Shown here piece after piece: positions 21,621 through 32,978 of a stretch of 64,000 nucleotides of DNA; the first letter of the stretch is position 1, and each line of letters opens with the position of its first letter. The DNA is taken from contig ML660201.1 in NCBI GenBank assembly GCA_007570785.1, positions 35,115,405-35,179,404 on the forward strand, given 5' to 3'. The notes below the pieces were generated by a model that was not told the DNA's origin, searched no databases, and was given only the letters and a program-made list of their open reading frames with translations. A program made the position numbers and the translations under genes. Origin of the DNA: Antilocapra americana. Its lineage: Eukaryota; Chordata; Mammalia; Artiodactyla; Antilocapridae.

Positions 21621-21814
21621 ATGTGCTGTGTTGTGCTTTCATGTCCAATTCTTTGTGACCTAATGGACTGTAGCCCTCCAGGTTCCTCTGTCTGTGGAAT
21701 TTGACAAGGAAGACTACTGGAGTGGGTTGCCATTTCCTACTCCAAGGGATCTTCCTGACCCAGGATCAAACTCATTTCTTTTGTGTGTCCTGCATTGGCG
21801 GGTGGATTGTTTGA
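21621..21814 (-). mobile_element. Bov-tA SINE, minus strand
   Basis: 'gtgctttcatgtccaattct', 'aatggactgtagccctccag', 'actactggagtgggttgcca' and 'tgcattggcgggtggattgt' are the reverse complement of Bov-tA. The last part of the tRNA head is missing. Confidence 0.88.
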
Positions 21815-21819
21815 GAATT

Positions 21820-21905
21820 ATAATGAAAAATAAAGTTTATGAAGGAACACTTACTGTGTACCAGACACTATACCAAATGCTTGGTCGGCTTTATCTTATG
21901 TAATC
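21820..21905 (-). mobile_element. MIR-like fragment, minus strand
   Basis: 'acttactgtgtaccagacac' and 'ggctttatcttatgtaatcc' fit the start of a reverse MIR. The rest is absent. Confidence 0.5.
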
Positions 21906-21921
21906 CCTGGAGGAATCCAAG

Positions 21922-21944
21922 AGAGAGACAGAGAGAGAGAGAGA
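21922..21944. repeat. (GA)n microsatellite
   Basis: A short purine run, gagagagacagagagagaga, with one interruption. Confidence 0.85.
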
Positions 21945-22302
21945 AACCAAGATGGAAACCACAGTGCCTTTCTTATTATAACCTAATCTCCAAAGTCACA
22001 AATCATTACTTTTGCTGACTTCTCTTCCTTAGAATTGAGTCACTGAGGCCAGCCCACATTCAATCAAGAGATGAAGAATAAGGCTGCATCTCATGAAGGG
22101 AAGGCTACCAAAGACTTTGTAGACACATTTATTCAAACTACTACAGTTATAAGTTATGTTTCCTACTCTAGGGAGTGGTCTAAAAAGTTTGAAAGTCATT
22201 TCTGTAAGTTGACCATACTATTTAAATTATCAGATAGGAATTCTGAATCCATAGTAGGGTAGAGGTGGAAGGCTCGTAGAGATCACACAGACCTTTAGAT
22301 TA
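21945..22302. other. unique sequence
   Basis: No gene or repeat recognised. A 63-codon plus-strand frame at 22071-22262 has no recognisable domain. Confidence 0.45.
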
Positions 22303-22521
22303 AGAGGGTGGCAAACTTTTTCTGTAAAGGGTCAGTTAGTAAATATCTTAGGCTTTTCAAGCTATATGGTTTCTGTTGCAATTGCTCAAGTCTGCTTTCA
22401 TAGCACCAAAGCAGCCGTAGACAAAATGTAAATAAGTTTGGCTTGGGTTCCAATAGAACTATTTTTAAAAAACAGTCCATTGGCCCAGTTTGGCCTATGA
22501 GCTGCAGTTTGTCACCCCCTG
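22303..22521 (+). mobile_element. MER5A-type hAT-Charlie element
   Basis: It opens 'ggtggcaaactttttctgta', continues 'tcttaggcttttcaagctat' and 'tccaatagaactatttttaa', and ends 'cagtttgtcaccccctg'. Both termini of this nonautonomous transposon are visible. The related copy at 63553-63748 is in the other orientation. Confidence 0.88.
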
Positions 22522-23104
22522 ACCTACACAATATTGATCAACTCTGGGTTTACAGTAAATGCAAGAGAATTTTTTTTCTTAAGGGCCAGGGTCTAGACCA
22601 CAGCTTGGTTCAATTATATCTGAATCTCTGGTAGTGAGAATCCACATATCAGTATTTTTTCCAAAAGCTTGTCAAGTAATGCCAAAGTACAGGCAGAAAT
22701 GAAAAGAACCAGTGACGCAGGAGGTGATCACCCTGCTTGAGGAAATACAGGCCCAGCAGGATGACAAAAGGAGACCTGACTCACATCCACATTGGATGAC
22801 AGTGCCAGGACCCACTCAATCTCCCCAGGGAAAGGAGTCCCAAGAGCTGCACAAGAGCACATGTTCACACGTCCCACAGCAGGTGTGGGGCACTGCCTGT
22901 GCAGGACGTGCCTGGAGAGGACAGCGGCCTGGCCCCTCGCAGATGGGCTTCCCAACACCGATGCTGCCAGTGAAAAGCGTGAAGGAACTTGAGTGCCAAG
23001 TGCGAGGCCTGCTTTCATCACTTAGTGATTTTAGCCAAGCACTTTCCCTCTGTCCTTCCTTCTTTCCTCATCCACAGTGTAAGACGAGCATCACTAAACA
23101 GTTA
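22522..23104. other. unique sequence, GC-richer at 22790-22990
   Basis: No repeat recognised. Overlapping frames on both strands (22712-23113 plus, 22728-23021 minus, 22792-22992 plus) arise from a stop-poor GC-richer patch. None shows a domain, and there is no splice context I can defend. Confidence 0.4.
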
Positions 23105-23330
23105 CTGTATTAGGCAGTATGCTAAGTGCTTTAGCTAATTCCTCTCTCCCAGCTCTTAGAAGAGCTGCATGAGGTGGATGTCCATTTGTGAAAAAGAGGA
23201 AACTAAGGATTAAAATATTTAACTAATTCATCCTGGATTCCAGAGCTAAGAAGTAATCAAACCAGGATTCAAATCCAAGACTTCATGTCTCCAAAGCTCG
23301 TGTACTTGACTGCATTGTAGCTCTCAAAGT
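23105..23330 (-). mobile_element. MIR SINE, minus strand
   Basis: 'gctaagtgctttagctaatt', 'gaaaaagaggaaactaagga' and 'accaggattcaaatccaaga' follow the reverse MIR order. Confidence 0.8.
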
Positions 23331-23407
23331 TCTTGAAAGATTGGGTAAGATAATCTATAAAAATGTGTTATAAACTCTAAAAACTTGTACCTAGGTCAGG
23401 CATTACT

Positions 23408-24466
23408 ATCAATTCAGTTCAGTTGCTCAGTTGTGTCCGACTCTTTGCGACCCCATGGACCGCAGCATGCCAGGCCTCCCTGTCCATCACCAACTCCTGG
23501 TGTTTACCCAAACTCATTCCATTGAGTCAGTGATGCCATCCAACCATCTTATCCTCTGTCATCCCCTTCTCCCACTTTCAATCTTTCCCAGCATCAGGGT
23601 CTTTTCCAATGAGTCAGCTCTTTGCATGAGGTGGTCAAACTATTGGAGTTTCAGCTTCAACATCAGTCCTTGCAATGAACACTCAGGACTGATCTCCTTT
23701 AGGATGGACTGGTTGGATCTCCTTGCAATCCAAGGGACTCTCAAGAGTCTTCTCCAACACCACAGTTCAAAAGCATCAATTCTTTAGTGCTCAGCTGTCT
23801 TTATAGTCCAGCTCTCACATGCATACATGACTACTGGAAAAACCACAGCTTAGACTAGATGGATCTTTGTGGGCAAAGTAATGTCTCTGCTTTTTAATGT
23901 GCTGTCTAAGTTGGTCATAACTTTCCTTCCAAGGAGTGTCTTTTAATTTCATGGCTGCAGTCACCATCTGCAGTGATTTTGGGGCCCAAAGAAATAAAGT
24001 AAGCCACTGTTTCCCCATCTGTTTGCCATGAAATGATGGGACTGGATGCCATGATCTTAGTTTTCTGAATGTTGAGCTTTAAGCCAACTTTTTCACTCTC
24101 CTCGAGGATCTTTAGTTTTTCTTTACTTTCTGCCATAAGGGTGGTGTCATCTGCATATCTGGGTTATTGATATTTCCCCTGGTAATCTTGATTCCAGCTT
24201 GTGCTTTATCCAGCCCAGCGTTTCTTATGATGTACTCTGCATACAAGTTAAATAAGCAGGGTGACAATATACAGCCTTGACATTCTCCTTTTCCTATTTG
24301 GAACCAGTCTGTTGTTCCATGTCCCGTTCTAACTGTTGCTTCCTGACCTGCATACAGATTTCTCAAGAAGCAGGTCAAGTTGTCTGGTATTCCCATCTCT
24401 TTCAGAATTTTCCACAGTTTATTGTGGTCCACACCGTCAAAGGTTTTGACATCGTCAATCAAGAAG
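23408..24466 (-). mobile_element. BovB LINE, 5'-truncated, minus strand
   Basis: About 1.06 kb of RTE-type BovB with its 3' end on the left ('ttcagttcagttgctcagtt'). It covers the 3' tail and the C-terminal half of the reverse-transcriptase frame. The minus frame 24112-24462 shows RT text: 'VDHNKLWKILKEMGIPDNLT', 'QGCILSPCLFNLYAEYI'. A frameshift replaces the expected YADD active-site motif by NPDMQM near 24160, so the copy is dead. The truncation lies in the RT domain; no endonuclease is present. The short frames around 23431-23787 are antisense. Confidence 0.95.
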
Positions 24467-25439
24467 GCTGCTTTCCACAGTCAAGGATATCAGCAGGAGG
24501 TGCTCTGGCAATGTAATCCATCAGAATGTCCTCCTGTGCAAAGAGGCCCGTTCTGCTCAGTCAGCCCCAGGTGCCCTGACCGATGCAGTGCTCCCTGGAC
24601 CACTTCACAGACAGAGACAGAGGGGCGGCCCATCTTCACAGTGCCATACTAATGAGCAGAGGTCCTGCTGCGTCTGTCTCTTCGCTCTGCTTCCACAGAA
24701 ACCTTCTCTCTCTAATGGCGTTTTCTGTCTGTCGTTTTGGGTGGTCTGTTAAGTAAGTGAATTGGCTCCCTTCTCCAGTAGGCCTTCTTCTTGCTGTGTC
24801 ACCTCCTCTCTCAGCAAGATTGAGACTTGGTCCACTAGGCTGTAGCAGCGCCGCTGCTCTCAGTCTTTCCGCCTCTGTTGGTCAGGATCACTCGGGAGAC
24901 AGAAATAGGTCCAGCTATTTGAACAGAGAGGATTTAATATAAAGGATGCTTAGCTATTTAAAACATTGTTAAAAAAAGTAGCTGCAAAGGTAGAAAGAAC
25001 TGCAAGTATAGAGGCAGCAATTACAGGAAGCAGCCACCACACTTAGAGTTGAGGGGATACAGAGAATGCATCGAAATTATTCCCAATTAGAAGCTGAGGG
25101 AAGAGTGGCACACGTCTGAGGAGGTCGCTGGGCACTGACAATCATGTCTCAGACCTCAGAGCCAGGTACCCAGACCTCTGGGAGGAGATGCCGGTTTCTC
25201 TGAGGTTAGTCCTGCAGGTGATGAAAATCTCGCACATGGGATCCAGCTGCTGCTGAGAGAAGGCAGTGCTGCTGCCAGGAGGAAGACATTTTGCTGAGGT
25301 GCAGCTCCCACCAAAGGAAGCAAACAGGAAGGGGCAGGCCCACACTCCTCTTCCACCCTGCAACTTTTCCTTAGGGACCCCTGTTGTCTGAGCCTCACAG
25401 GGAGCAGCCAACAAAGCAGGAAAGAAAGGGTTGCAGACT
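24467..25439. other. mostly unique sequence with one ancient-repeat-like part
   Basis: 24467-24890 shows no repeat I know. About 24895-25060 ('gacagaaataggtccagcta', 'gagaggatttaatataaagg', 'gaagcagccaccacacttag') looks like an old mammalian interspersed repeat of unassigned class. Minus-strand frames at 25142-25570 have no recognisable domain. Confidence 0.4.
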
Positions 25440-25796
25440 CCTAGCCCCCACATGATACAAATACGTACTGAGAATCTGCTCTGCGTCCAGCCCGATGCTG
25501 GGTGCTGGGGATGCACCTGATGAGAATGACACATGCTCCCTGTCTTCGTAGTGTGTAGCTTAGAACTCATGGTGAGTAACAGTTTAAAAAAAATAGGTGA
25601 ACAAATGAGTACACAAAAGAATCATGGTTTGTTGGAATGACTGGGAAGGAAATGAACAGATAGACGTGATAGAGAGTGATGAATGGGTGAGAGGTAATGA
25701 GCTCTACTTAGAGTGGACAAGAGCAACTCTCTGAGGAAGTGAATTCTCCATCCAAGGAGGGGTGGAGAGAAACCAACATGGAAATTCAATGCAATT
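25440..25796 (-). mobile_element. L2 LINE fragment, minus strand
   Basis: 'gatgctgggtgctggggatg', 'catgctccctgtcttcgtag' and later 'gcaactctctgaggaagtga' follow the reverse L2 3' region. Confidence 0.7.
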
Positions 25797-25991
25797 AAGG
25801 TCAGTCACTCAGTCGTGTCCAACTCTTTGCGACCCCATGGACTGCAGCATGCCAGGCCTCCCTGTTGATCACCAACTCCCGGAGTTTACTCAAACTCAGG
25901 TCCATTGAGTCGGTGATGCCATCCAACCATCTCATCCTCTGTCATCCAATTCTCCTCCTGCCTTCAGTCTTTCCCAGCATCAGGGTCTTAG
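25797..25991 (-). mobile_element. BovB 3' end fragment, minus strand
   Basis: 'ggtcagtcactcagtcgtgt' to 'tttcccagcatcagggtctt' is the reverse complement of the last ~190 bp of BovB. No coding part beyond the extreme C-terminus. Confidence 0.93.
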
Positions 25992-26065
25992 AAGGAACTA
26001 AGTATCCCTGACAGGGAAGAGAAGGTGTAGGGGTTGGGGGATGAGGAAAACGTTGCTGTTTAGGA

Positions 26066-26910
26066 AATGGGAAAAAACCCAAAAGATCAATGCTCAACAT
26101 CACTAATCATGAAAGAAGTGCAAATCAAAACCACAATGAAGTATCACCTCATACTTGTCAGAATGACTGTTATCAAAAAGACAACAAATAACAGGAGCTG
26201 GTGAGGATATGAAAAGGAAACCTTCCTACACTGTTGCTGGGAATGTAAATTGATTCAGCTGCTATGGAAAACGGTATGGAGGATCCTCAGAAAATTAAAA
26301 ATAGGACTACCATATGAGCCAGCAGTTTTACTCCTGGGCTTTTATCTGAAGAAAATGAAAACACTAACTCAAAAAGATACATGCATCTTATTGTTCATAG
26401 CGGCATAATTTATGGTAGTCAACATGGAAACAACCTAAGTATTCACCAACAGAAAAATGGTTACAGAATATGTGGCATATAAACATATGTACAGTGGTAT
26501 AGTAGAGGAACCTGGCGGGTGTTACAGTAATGCTTGGTGAAATGAGTCAGACAGAGAAGGAGAAACACTGTATGTTTTCACTTATGTGTGGAATCCCAAA
26601 AAAAATGAAGCAAATGAACAAATGAAACAGAAATAAACTCAGATACAGAGAACAAGCTACTGGTTACCAGAGAGAAGAGCAGCGGACGGAGGCGTGAAAT
26701 AGGTGAAGGAGATTAAGAAGTACAAACCAGCCAGCAGTTAAAGAAGTTACAGGGATGCAGTGTGTGGCACAGGAAATACAGTCAGTATTTTATTATAGCT
26801 TTGTATGGACTATAATCTGAAAATGTCAAATTACTAGATGGTACACCTGGAAAGTAATATAATATTGTAAATTAGCTATATGTTTCAGTGAAAATAAATA
26901 TATTTGTGTA
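26066..26910 (+). mobile_element. L1 ORF2 C-terminus and 3' UTR, plus strand
   Basis: The left part is the end of L1 ORF2: 'gtgcaaatcaaaaccacaat', 'ggaatgtaaattgattcagc', 'ccatatgagccagcagtttt'. Then comes the 3' UTR: 'gtatgttttcacttatgtgt', 'gctactggttaccagagaga', 'agatggtacacctggaaagt'. Stops break the frame throughout; it is 5'-truncated. Confidence 0.9.
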
Positions 26911-27051
26911 TATTTTAAACCAAAAGATCAGTGAGGGGGAAGAGTGACTCAATATGATATTAGAGAGGTGACTAGAGATCACATCATCTGCTGAGAAGTC
27001 ATGATTATTCTGGAAATAAGTAAGTAGAGAATGACCATAATATGCCTGCCT

Positions 27052-27245
27052 TTTAAAAAAAAACAATTTATTTTCATTGGCATATAGTTGATTTAAAATG
27101 TTGTGTTAGTTTCCAAGATACATCAAAATAAATTAGTTATACATATGCCATTCTTTTTAAGATTCTTTTCCTATATAGATCTTTTATAGAGTATTGAGTA
27201 GAGTTCCCTGTGTGTGTATTAGTGACATGACTTCCTTTAGATTAT
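27052..27245 (-). mobile_element. artiodactyl L1 3' UTR fragment, minus strand
   Basis: 'cattggcatatagttgattt', 'gttgtgttagtttccaagat' and 'gattcttttcctatatagat' are the reverse-complement L1 3' UTR seen at 13871 and 20130. It is shorter here. Confidence 0.8.
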
Positions 27246-27261
27246 TAAGATGTCTGTTTTC

Positions 27262-27775
27262 TATAGATGAGTTTATAAATTCAACATCATCCTAGTAAAA
27301 ATACCAACAGAGTTTGTTATTTAAAACCCTCACCTCAGTTGTGTATGGGGACTGTAGTACAGGGATCAGTAATCAAAACTGGGGGATCAGGTAGAATGCA
27401 AATAAACTGTCTTGGTGAGCAATGTGGTGGCTCAGAATAAGATGGTGACATGCACCCATATTCATCTTGTAGTTGAAAGTTTTTACCCTTTTACCAACAT
27501 CCCCTATTTTCCCACTCCTCTGTCCCCAGCAAGGATCTAATGTGCCATGTGGTAACTATAGTTGATAATCTGTAACATATAAATGAAATTTGCTAAGATG
27601 GCAGAACTCAAGTGTTCTCAGGGGGAAAAAAAAAATAGGTGTATCTGTGAGATGATGGATGTGTTCATTAACTTGATGGTGGGGATTTCTTCACAGTGTG
27701 TACATGTATCAGGTCATCCCATTGTACACCTGAAATGTTTTTGTTTGAACAATTTGTCATTAATACTTAATTTTT
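27262..27775 (+). mobile_element. L1 fragments (ORF2 piece then 3' UTR), plus strand
   Basis: 27275-27320 ('cctagtaaaaataccaacag') matches L1 ORF2. 27440-27775 carries the 3' UTR ('atctaatgtgccatgtggta', 'gtgagatgatggatgtgttc', 'ccattgtacacctgaaatg') and ends in an A/T-rich tail. The part between may be deleted or diverged. Frame 27583-27780 is incidental. Confidence 0.75.
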
Positions 27776-28790
27776 TTTAAAAAAGATCTCATGGTATCTA
27801 TCAAGAATATAGTGACAGGATCGGGCTTATGTTTGCAGTAGGACAGCAGGATGTGGGCTTATTGGTTCCAGCCCATCTCTAGATAGCTAGAACAATATAT
27901 AGATGTTATCTCCTGGGCCAGCAAAGAGGATTTTCTCCTGAACCAACTCTGATCAAGTAGTAGTTGTGTGGGTGAGCAACATCGCGGCTCAGCGGGGAAG
28001 AGTCCAGAGATGAGTTAGTGATGTCTGCTCTGTGCTGGAGAACATGCAGTGCTGTGCGTGCCAGTATTTGCCTTCTCAGACTCAGATGGCTCCTTTTTAC
28101 TGAGCAGTACTTGTACATGATTCAACCTATAAATTTCCTCGGAAGTGGGGCAAAAATGTAGGGAGTGGAACTCTGTCCGCTAGGAATCCTGACCCCAAAA
28201 GTTGAGGTGAGTTCTGAGCAGCCACATATTTTTTTCAAACCCTCATGCAGTTCTGCTGCACAGCGGAGTTTGAAGACCAAGTCGAAAAAAAACGTTGACA
28301 GATTTCTTAAAGACACTGGGATTGGGAATTTTAAACGATGGATGCTAAGTGACAGACAGTATTTATAAAAGAAAGCCCATGTGTATCTGGACTTTTATAT
28401 ACATTTCATAATAGAAGACCCCATTATCAAAAGGGACATATCATCTATTCATTCACTGTCTTAACTCAGGGGCTTCCAGGAGAGGAAATATCATTCCTGG
28501 ATGCTGTTGGAAGGATCGTTTTTGAGGTGTGTTTTACTGTCTGTGCCAGGTGCATGTACTTTTAAGACATTCTGTGACAAGGCAGATGAGATATTCTGGG
28601 TGTGTGCGCGTGTGTCTCTCTGTCTCTGCCTCTCAGACTCATGCAGTAATGCAGCCCCGCCATGAATTGAGGTTTCCAAGCTTTAGCCCTAAGGTCCAGG
28701 GCCAGCAAGGTTGGTAAGTGCGAGCAGGATTTGGTGGGTGGAGGCTGGCTCTCCACAGTTCGGCAGCAAACAGAGAGAAAGCCTGAAAGT
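27776..28790. other. unique sequence
   Basis: No repeat or exon recognised. A short GT-rich run (gtgtgtgcgcgtgtgtctct) lies near 28599-28618. Several overlapping frames on both strands at 28122-28756 have no domain. Confidence 0.4.
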
Positions 28791-29002
28791 GAAGTGACAG
28801 TGTTAGTTGCTCAGTTGTGTCTGACTCTTTGTGACCCCAGAGAGTCTGTAACCAAGGCTCCTCTGCCCATGGGATTCTGCAGACAAGAATACTGGAGTGG
28901 GTAACCATTCCATTTTCCAGGGATCCTCCTGACCCAGGGATTGAACCCAGGTCTCCCGCATTGCAGGCAGATTCTTTAACATGTGAGCCACCAGGGAAGC
29001 CT
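28791..29002 (-). mobile_element. Bov-tA SINE, minus strand, full length
   Basis: From 'gaagtgacagtgttagttgc' to 'gtgagccaccagggaagcc', the complete reverse complement of Bov-tA. It is close to consensus. Confidence 0.95.
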
Positions 29003-29229
29003 AAGGTGATTCTTTAATCTCCATAGAAGATGAGAGTGGCTCCTAGAGCCGCTATATTTTGTTACCAAGTCAAGTATTAAAGTCCCCTGGGACTCAGTTT
29101 CACTCTCCCAGTCTATAAAGTAGCCCAGTATTCACTTTGGAGGAGTTTTGTGAGAAACAAAATGTAAAGCTCTGTGTGGCTGCCATTATTGCAGAGAACA
29201 TGTATTCCTGTGTTCTCTCACATAGGAAT
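29003..29229. other. unique sequence
   Basis: No gene or repeat recognised. Confidence 0.4.
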
Positions 29230-29370
29230 ATGTGAGCTATGTCACTCACCCATTTATTGGGCATCTACTATGTGCTCGGTCTGCTCCAAGGATGAGCACT
29301 GTCGCAGTGAAGGACAGACACTGGTCCTGCTCCCAAGGGGTGATAGGAGTGTATTTTGAGGAGAATTTGT
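29230..29370 (-). mobile_element. L2 fragment, minus strand
   Basis: 'cccatttattgggcatctac' and 'tgtgctcggtctgctccaag' with 'ctggtcctgctcccaagggg' fit the reverse L2 3' end. Confidence 0.55.
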
Positions 29371-30340
29371 GCTGGCAGTTAATATTCATGGTATGATTCC
29401 AAGTACTGTTCATAGTTGATCATGCAAATCTCCAGGTCATTCGTCTTGATTTCCAGCTTCATATCATCAGTAAAACTCAGCAGTAGTGTCTTCTTAAACA
29501 GATACATAGCAGTGAGAATACTTGGGAGCAAGCAACAGAAACTGATGCCGGCTAACTTAAACAACAGTGATTTTCTTTTTTTTCCAGTGATGGTTAAGGG
29601 ACAACAGTCAGACCTGGGTACGGACAGGAAAAGTACTGCTCTGAGGGTAACAACAGATGGTTCTGAACACTGCCTTCAAGGTGCCGTCATGTGACTTACT
29701 GAATTCCAACTGAAATATGTTCTCACACTCCTCTGCTTGAGATTCAGACTCTCAAGAGAAGGGCTGATTGACTGTCTTGGGTCTTCTGCTCATGTTTTGG
29801 CCTGGGTAGAAGAATGGGGACAGTGGGTAGGAAGATTGTACCTTCCTTGAAACTGCCATCCCTCCAGAACAAGATGAAATTAGGGAATGGCAGTTTACTG
29901 GGAGAAAAGCAGAGTGCCATTGACAGGAGAAAAGGATCCCTCTGTAGGATGAGCACACCCCAGAAGATTTCCACCCTAGAAGTTCTGTACTGTATCATAC
30001 AGAGGCATGATGGTGTTTTGGGAAATTCATGTGGTTGATGTCAAAATGACAGATGAGTTTATAGAACAAAGATCACACATTTCATGACCAGCCCCAAACA
30101 AGTTTTCTCATTTAAAAAATAACTAATGGTGTATGCCAGATTTCAGAATGTCGTTTGTGACAATGAAAGGGCTGTCTACTCCCTATGAGAACTTTCTAGT
30201 AAATGACAGAGGTGATTTATAAAACAATTCTTTCTGATCCCTTAGTTCCTGTACTTACTTTTCGCTTCCTGACTTCTGATCCTCAGAAACCCTGGTGATT
30301 AAGCCTTTATGTAATCTACTTAAAAGATTGATTAATATGT
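29371..30340. other. unique sequence with an ancient-repeat-like part
   Basis: 29515-29950 ('caagcaacagaaactgatgc', 'ggctaacttaaacaacagtg', 'gcctgggtagaagaatgggg') resembles an old mammalian repeat of unassigned class. The remainder is unique. Frames at 29416-30038 are not supported as genes. Confidence 0.35.
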
Positions 30341-30520
30341 ATCATTTCTCAGCTTTCTCCTTTATTCCTCTGAATCTGGCATCATCCTCATGGTGCTTCT
30401 AAATTCAGTGGTCCTGACAACGCAGGTCTTTCTATCTCAAAGTTCCCTGGTCCTCGCCTCTCATCCTGCTTCGTTCTATTGGTTTTCCTCCTTTTCTCTG
30501 CTTGCTCCCTTGTGGCTCCC
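30341..30520 (+). mobile_element. L2-like fragment, plus strand (left of LTR)
   Basis: A pyrimidine-rich stretch with 'gaatctggcatcatcctcat' that fits the sense strand of L2, and it continues beyond the LTR at 30860. Weakly supported. Confidence 0.4.
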
Positions 30521-30859
30521 TGCCGTAGACTGAATGTGTTCCTCCAAAGTTCACAAATTGAAACTCAGTTCTCAATGTAAGGCTATTTGGAGGCAGGGCC
30601 CTTAGGAGGTGATTAGGTCATGAGAGTGGAATCCTCATGAATGGAATCAGTGCCCCATGAAGCAGACCCCTGAGGTCTTTTGCCCTTTTGCCATGTGAGG
30701 GTCCAAGGAGTGACGGCCATCTGTGAGCCAGGGAGTAGGTCCTCACCAGACAGGGAATCTGCCAGAGCCTTGAACGTGACTGTGGGCAGTACAGCTCTGT
30801 TGTTTATAAGCCTCCCGATTCTTGATCATTTTTATAGCAGCCTGAACAAAGTAAGACAT
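30521..30859 (+). mobile_element. solo MaLR-type LTR, plus strand
   Basis: The layout is that of a mammalian MaLR (MLT1/MST-like) LTR: 'tgccgtagactgaatgtgtt', 'ggaggtgattaggtcatgag', 'tcctcatgaatggaatcagt', 'tctgttgtttataagcctcc', and the end 'cctgaacaaagtaagaca'. Only the LTR is present. It appears to sit inside an L2. Confidence 0.8.
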
Positions 30860-31290
30860 TCTTAAATGTAGCTCTTCCCTTGGTTTTTACATGGACTTCT
30901 CTTTCTGCATGCTGTCCCTCGGCTTTAATGACCTTCGTTTTCATGATATCAGCTGCCTTTTGCATTCAAACGATTCCCAATTCCTCCCTGGTCTCTGTCC
31001 TTTATACCCTAGTCTCCTATTTCCAACTCATCTGCCCATTGTCCTTAATAGCACATATCCAAAACTAGATCATGACTTACCTCAGCAGTCCAATTCCGTC
31101 TTCTAATTTTCCAATTTCTGATCCTACCAAAATAAAATCCTCAGGAAGCTAAAATGAAAACCCCAGAATGCCATCTCCTTCACCCCTGAATCTGTTACTG
31201 CCCAGTCGGTTGCTGCTTCTGCTAGCCTGGTTTAGACCCTGTGAGCTCGAGTCTGTAGCACTATAGTCACATGCCAATTCTGTTCTGTCT
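30860..31290 (+). mobile_element. L2-like fragment, plus strand (right of LTR)
   Basis: 'catatccaaaactagatcat' preceded by 'ctcatctgcccattgtcctt' corresponds to the L2 coding region encoding the 'KLNMSKTELL'-type stretch, here decayed. Moderate support. Confidence 0.5.
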
Positions 31291-32878
31291 TGGAGCACGC
31301 TTCCTTCTTTTCTATCCTATGTAGCTTCTTATGTCCAAACTGAGGTATGATTTGGTGATATCACCCCCTGCCCCGAAAACCTTTTAAACATCTTCCTCTG
31401 TTTAAAGCAGTGATCATGATCTCGGATGCTGAGAGAGTGATAGAAATGAGTGAAGTGAATCTGGTTCAAAAAATTCAACTTTTTCATGACTATCAGTGGA
31501 TGAACAAAACATAATACAACCATGTATCTTCTTGGAGATTCTGATTCTCTGTTGTCCTAAGAAAAAGCTGATGGTAAAACTCAGCTTCTTTTTTCCTTTT
31601 GGTATGTTGTGAAACAATAGGGAATGGCGGGACTGTGGCCAGCTGGAGGCATCTGCTCACCAACTTCATCTGTAGCAGGATCATGGGCCCAATATGGATA
31701 GATCATCTTTTAAGAGAAACTGAAAGTCTTGGTTAAAAAATATATTGCACAGGGCAAGCACAGCACATCTTTACTGCAAACATAACAAACAGGGTACCTG
31801 TTTGGGACTCTAGTCTAAAGAAGAATCAGGACTCTTCCAAGCTAAAATGCTAGTTACTCTTTTTGACCAGTTTTGCCCTCTGGTCAAACTAGACCACTTG
31901 TTATCCTTCTCAACTTGCTTTGAGTTTTCTGCCACCATGAGCTTGGAATGGCCTCTCAGCACATCTCTCCTTGCCTCCTCAAAATCTCACCCATCTTGCC
32001 CATCTTAGGAGCTGCTTCTTCCTAGAAGCTTTTTCAGTTATTTAAAGAGAAATGTATCTGCTGGAAAATATGACTTAGGAAGCTATTAGCACATTTGCAT
32101 GAAATGATTTATCAACCAGAAGCAGAAATTAAGGCTTTGAAAGATTCAGACCAGGAGGCTTATAAATTTTGGGACCTTGGCAGAAAGAAATTCTATAATG
32201 TCAAGTACACTCATGGTTATACAAATACAGTAATACAGAAAGAAATTAATATGTTGTCTTTTGTTTTATGCCCTACAACCGCCCTCCTGAGAATGATGGA
32301 GAATTAACTACATTTTATAAAGCAGTGATTTGGTTACTACTCAGAGAGCCCTAGGGCACTGACATTCAAGTGAAGGTCTTGGCTCATGCCCAACATGTAT
32401 TTCTGGGCATCAGTTTTCTTCTGCTTCCATACTTTGACAGCAGTTGGGGGTCATTATCTCAAGATGACATTCTATCCTTTTGGCATTATCTCTTAATTAT
32501 GTTTACATTATGATTTTAAAGTTCAATGTGTACTGTCTCTTTAGATTCAAATTTCATGTTCTAGGGAAAGTGTTTATAAGCCATCTAAGGTAATAACACC
32601 AAAAAAATGGGACTAGAGGAATGCATTTTTTTTCCAGCTCAGGTGAAGCAGAGAAAAATTAATTATACTCTTCTGCCCAGAGAAAACACTTTACTTACTT
32701 GGTAAAATGTAACATTAGCCCTTCCTTATTCAAGATGTATTTATTGTTAGGACTAGGAAGTTTTTCTACAAATGGGTGTCAGTAAAGCTCTTGAAAGTGA
32801 TCATATCACAGCCTAGTAACAAAGGAACTGGACAAAAGATAAATCATTTGTTACACTTTTTCATGCTTTGGAAAGGTT
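31291..32878. other. mostly unique sequence, possible L2 3' end at 31850-32045
   Basis: 31850-32045 ('ccttgcctcctcaaaatctc', 'gagctgcttcttcctagaag') resembles the L2 3' region. A 70-codon plus frame at 32095-32307 (MHEMIYQPEAEIKALKDSDQ...) has a charged start but no recognised family. Nothing else is seen up to the assembly gap. Confidence 0.35.
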
Positions 32879-32978
32879 NNNNNNNNNNNNNNNNNNNNNN
32901 NNNNNNNNNNNNNNNNNNNNNNNNNNNNNNNNNNNNNNNNNNNNNNNNNNNNNNNNNNNNNNNNNNNNNNNNNNNNNN
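32879..32978. other. assembly gap, 100 N
   Basis: Exactly 100 N characters, the conventional placeholder for a gap of unknown size. Real distance across it is not known, so open frames running into it are meaningless. Confidence 0.99.

Noticed and set aside
23431..23787. 118-codon plus-strand frame beginning [20 protein letters not shown]
   Set aside because: This is the usual antisense reading of the BovB/Bov-tA 3' end, seen at every such copy in the window.
30521..30859. A retroviral provirus around the MaLR LTR
   Set aside because: Only a single LTR-like unit is seen, with no internal coding region on either side; same for 16770-17045.
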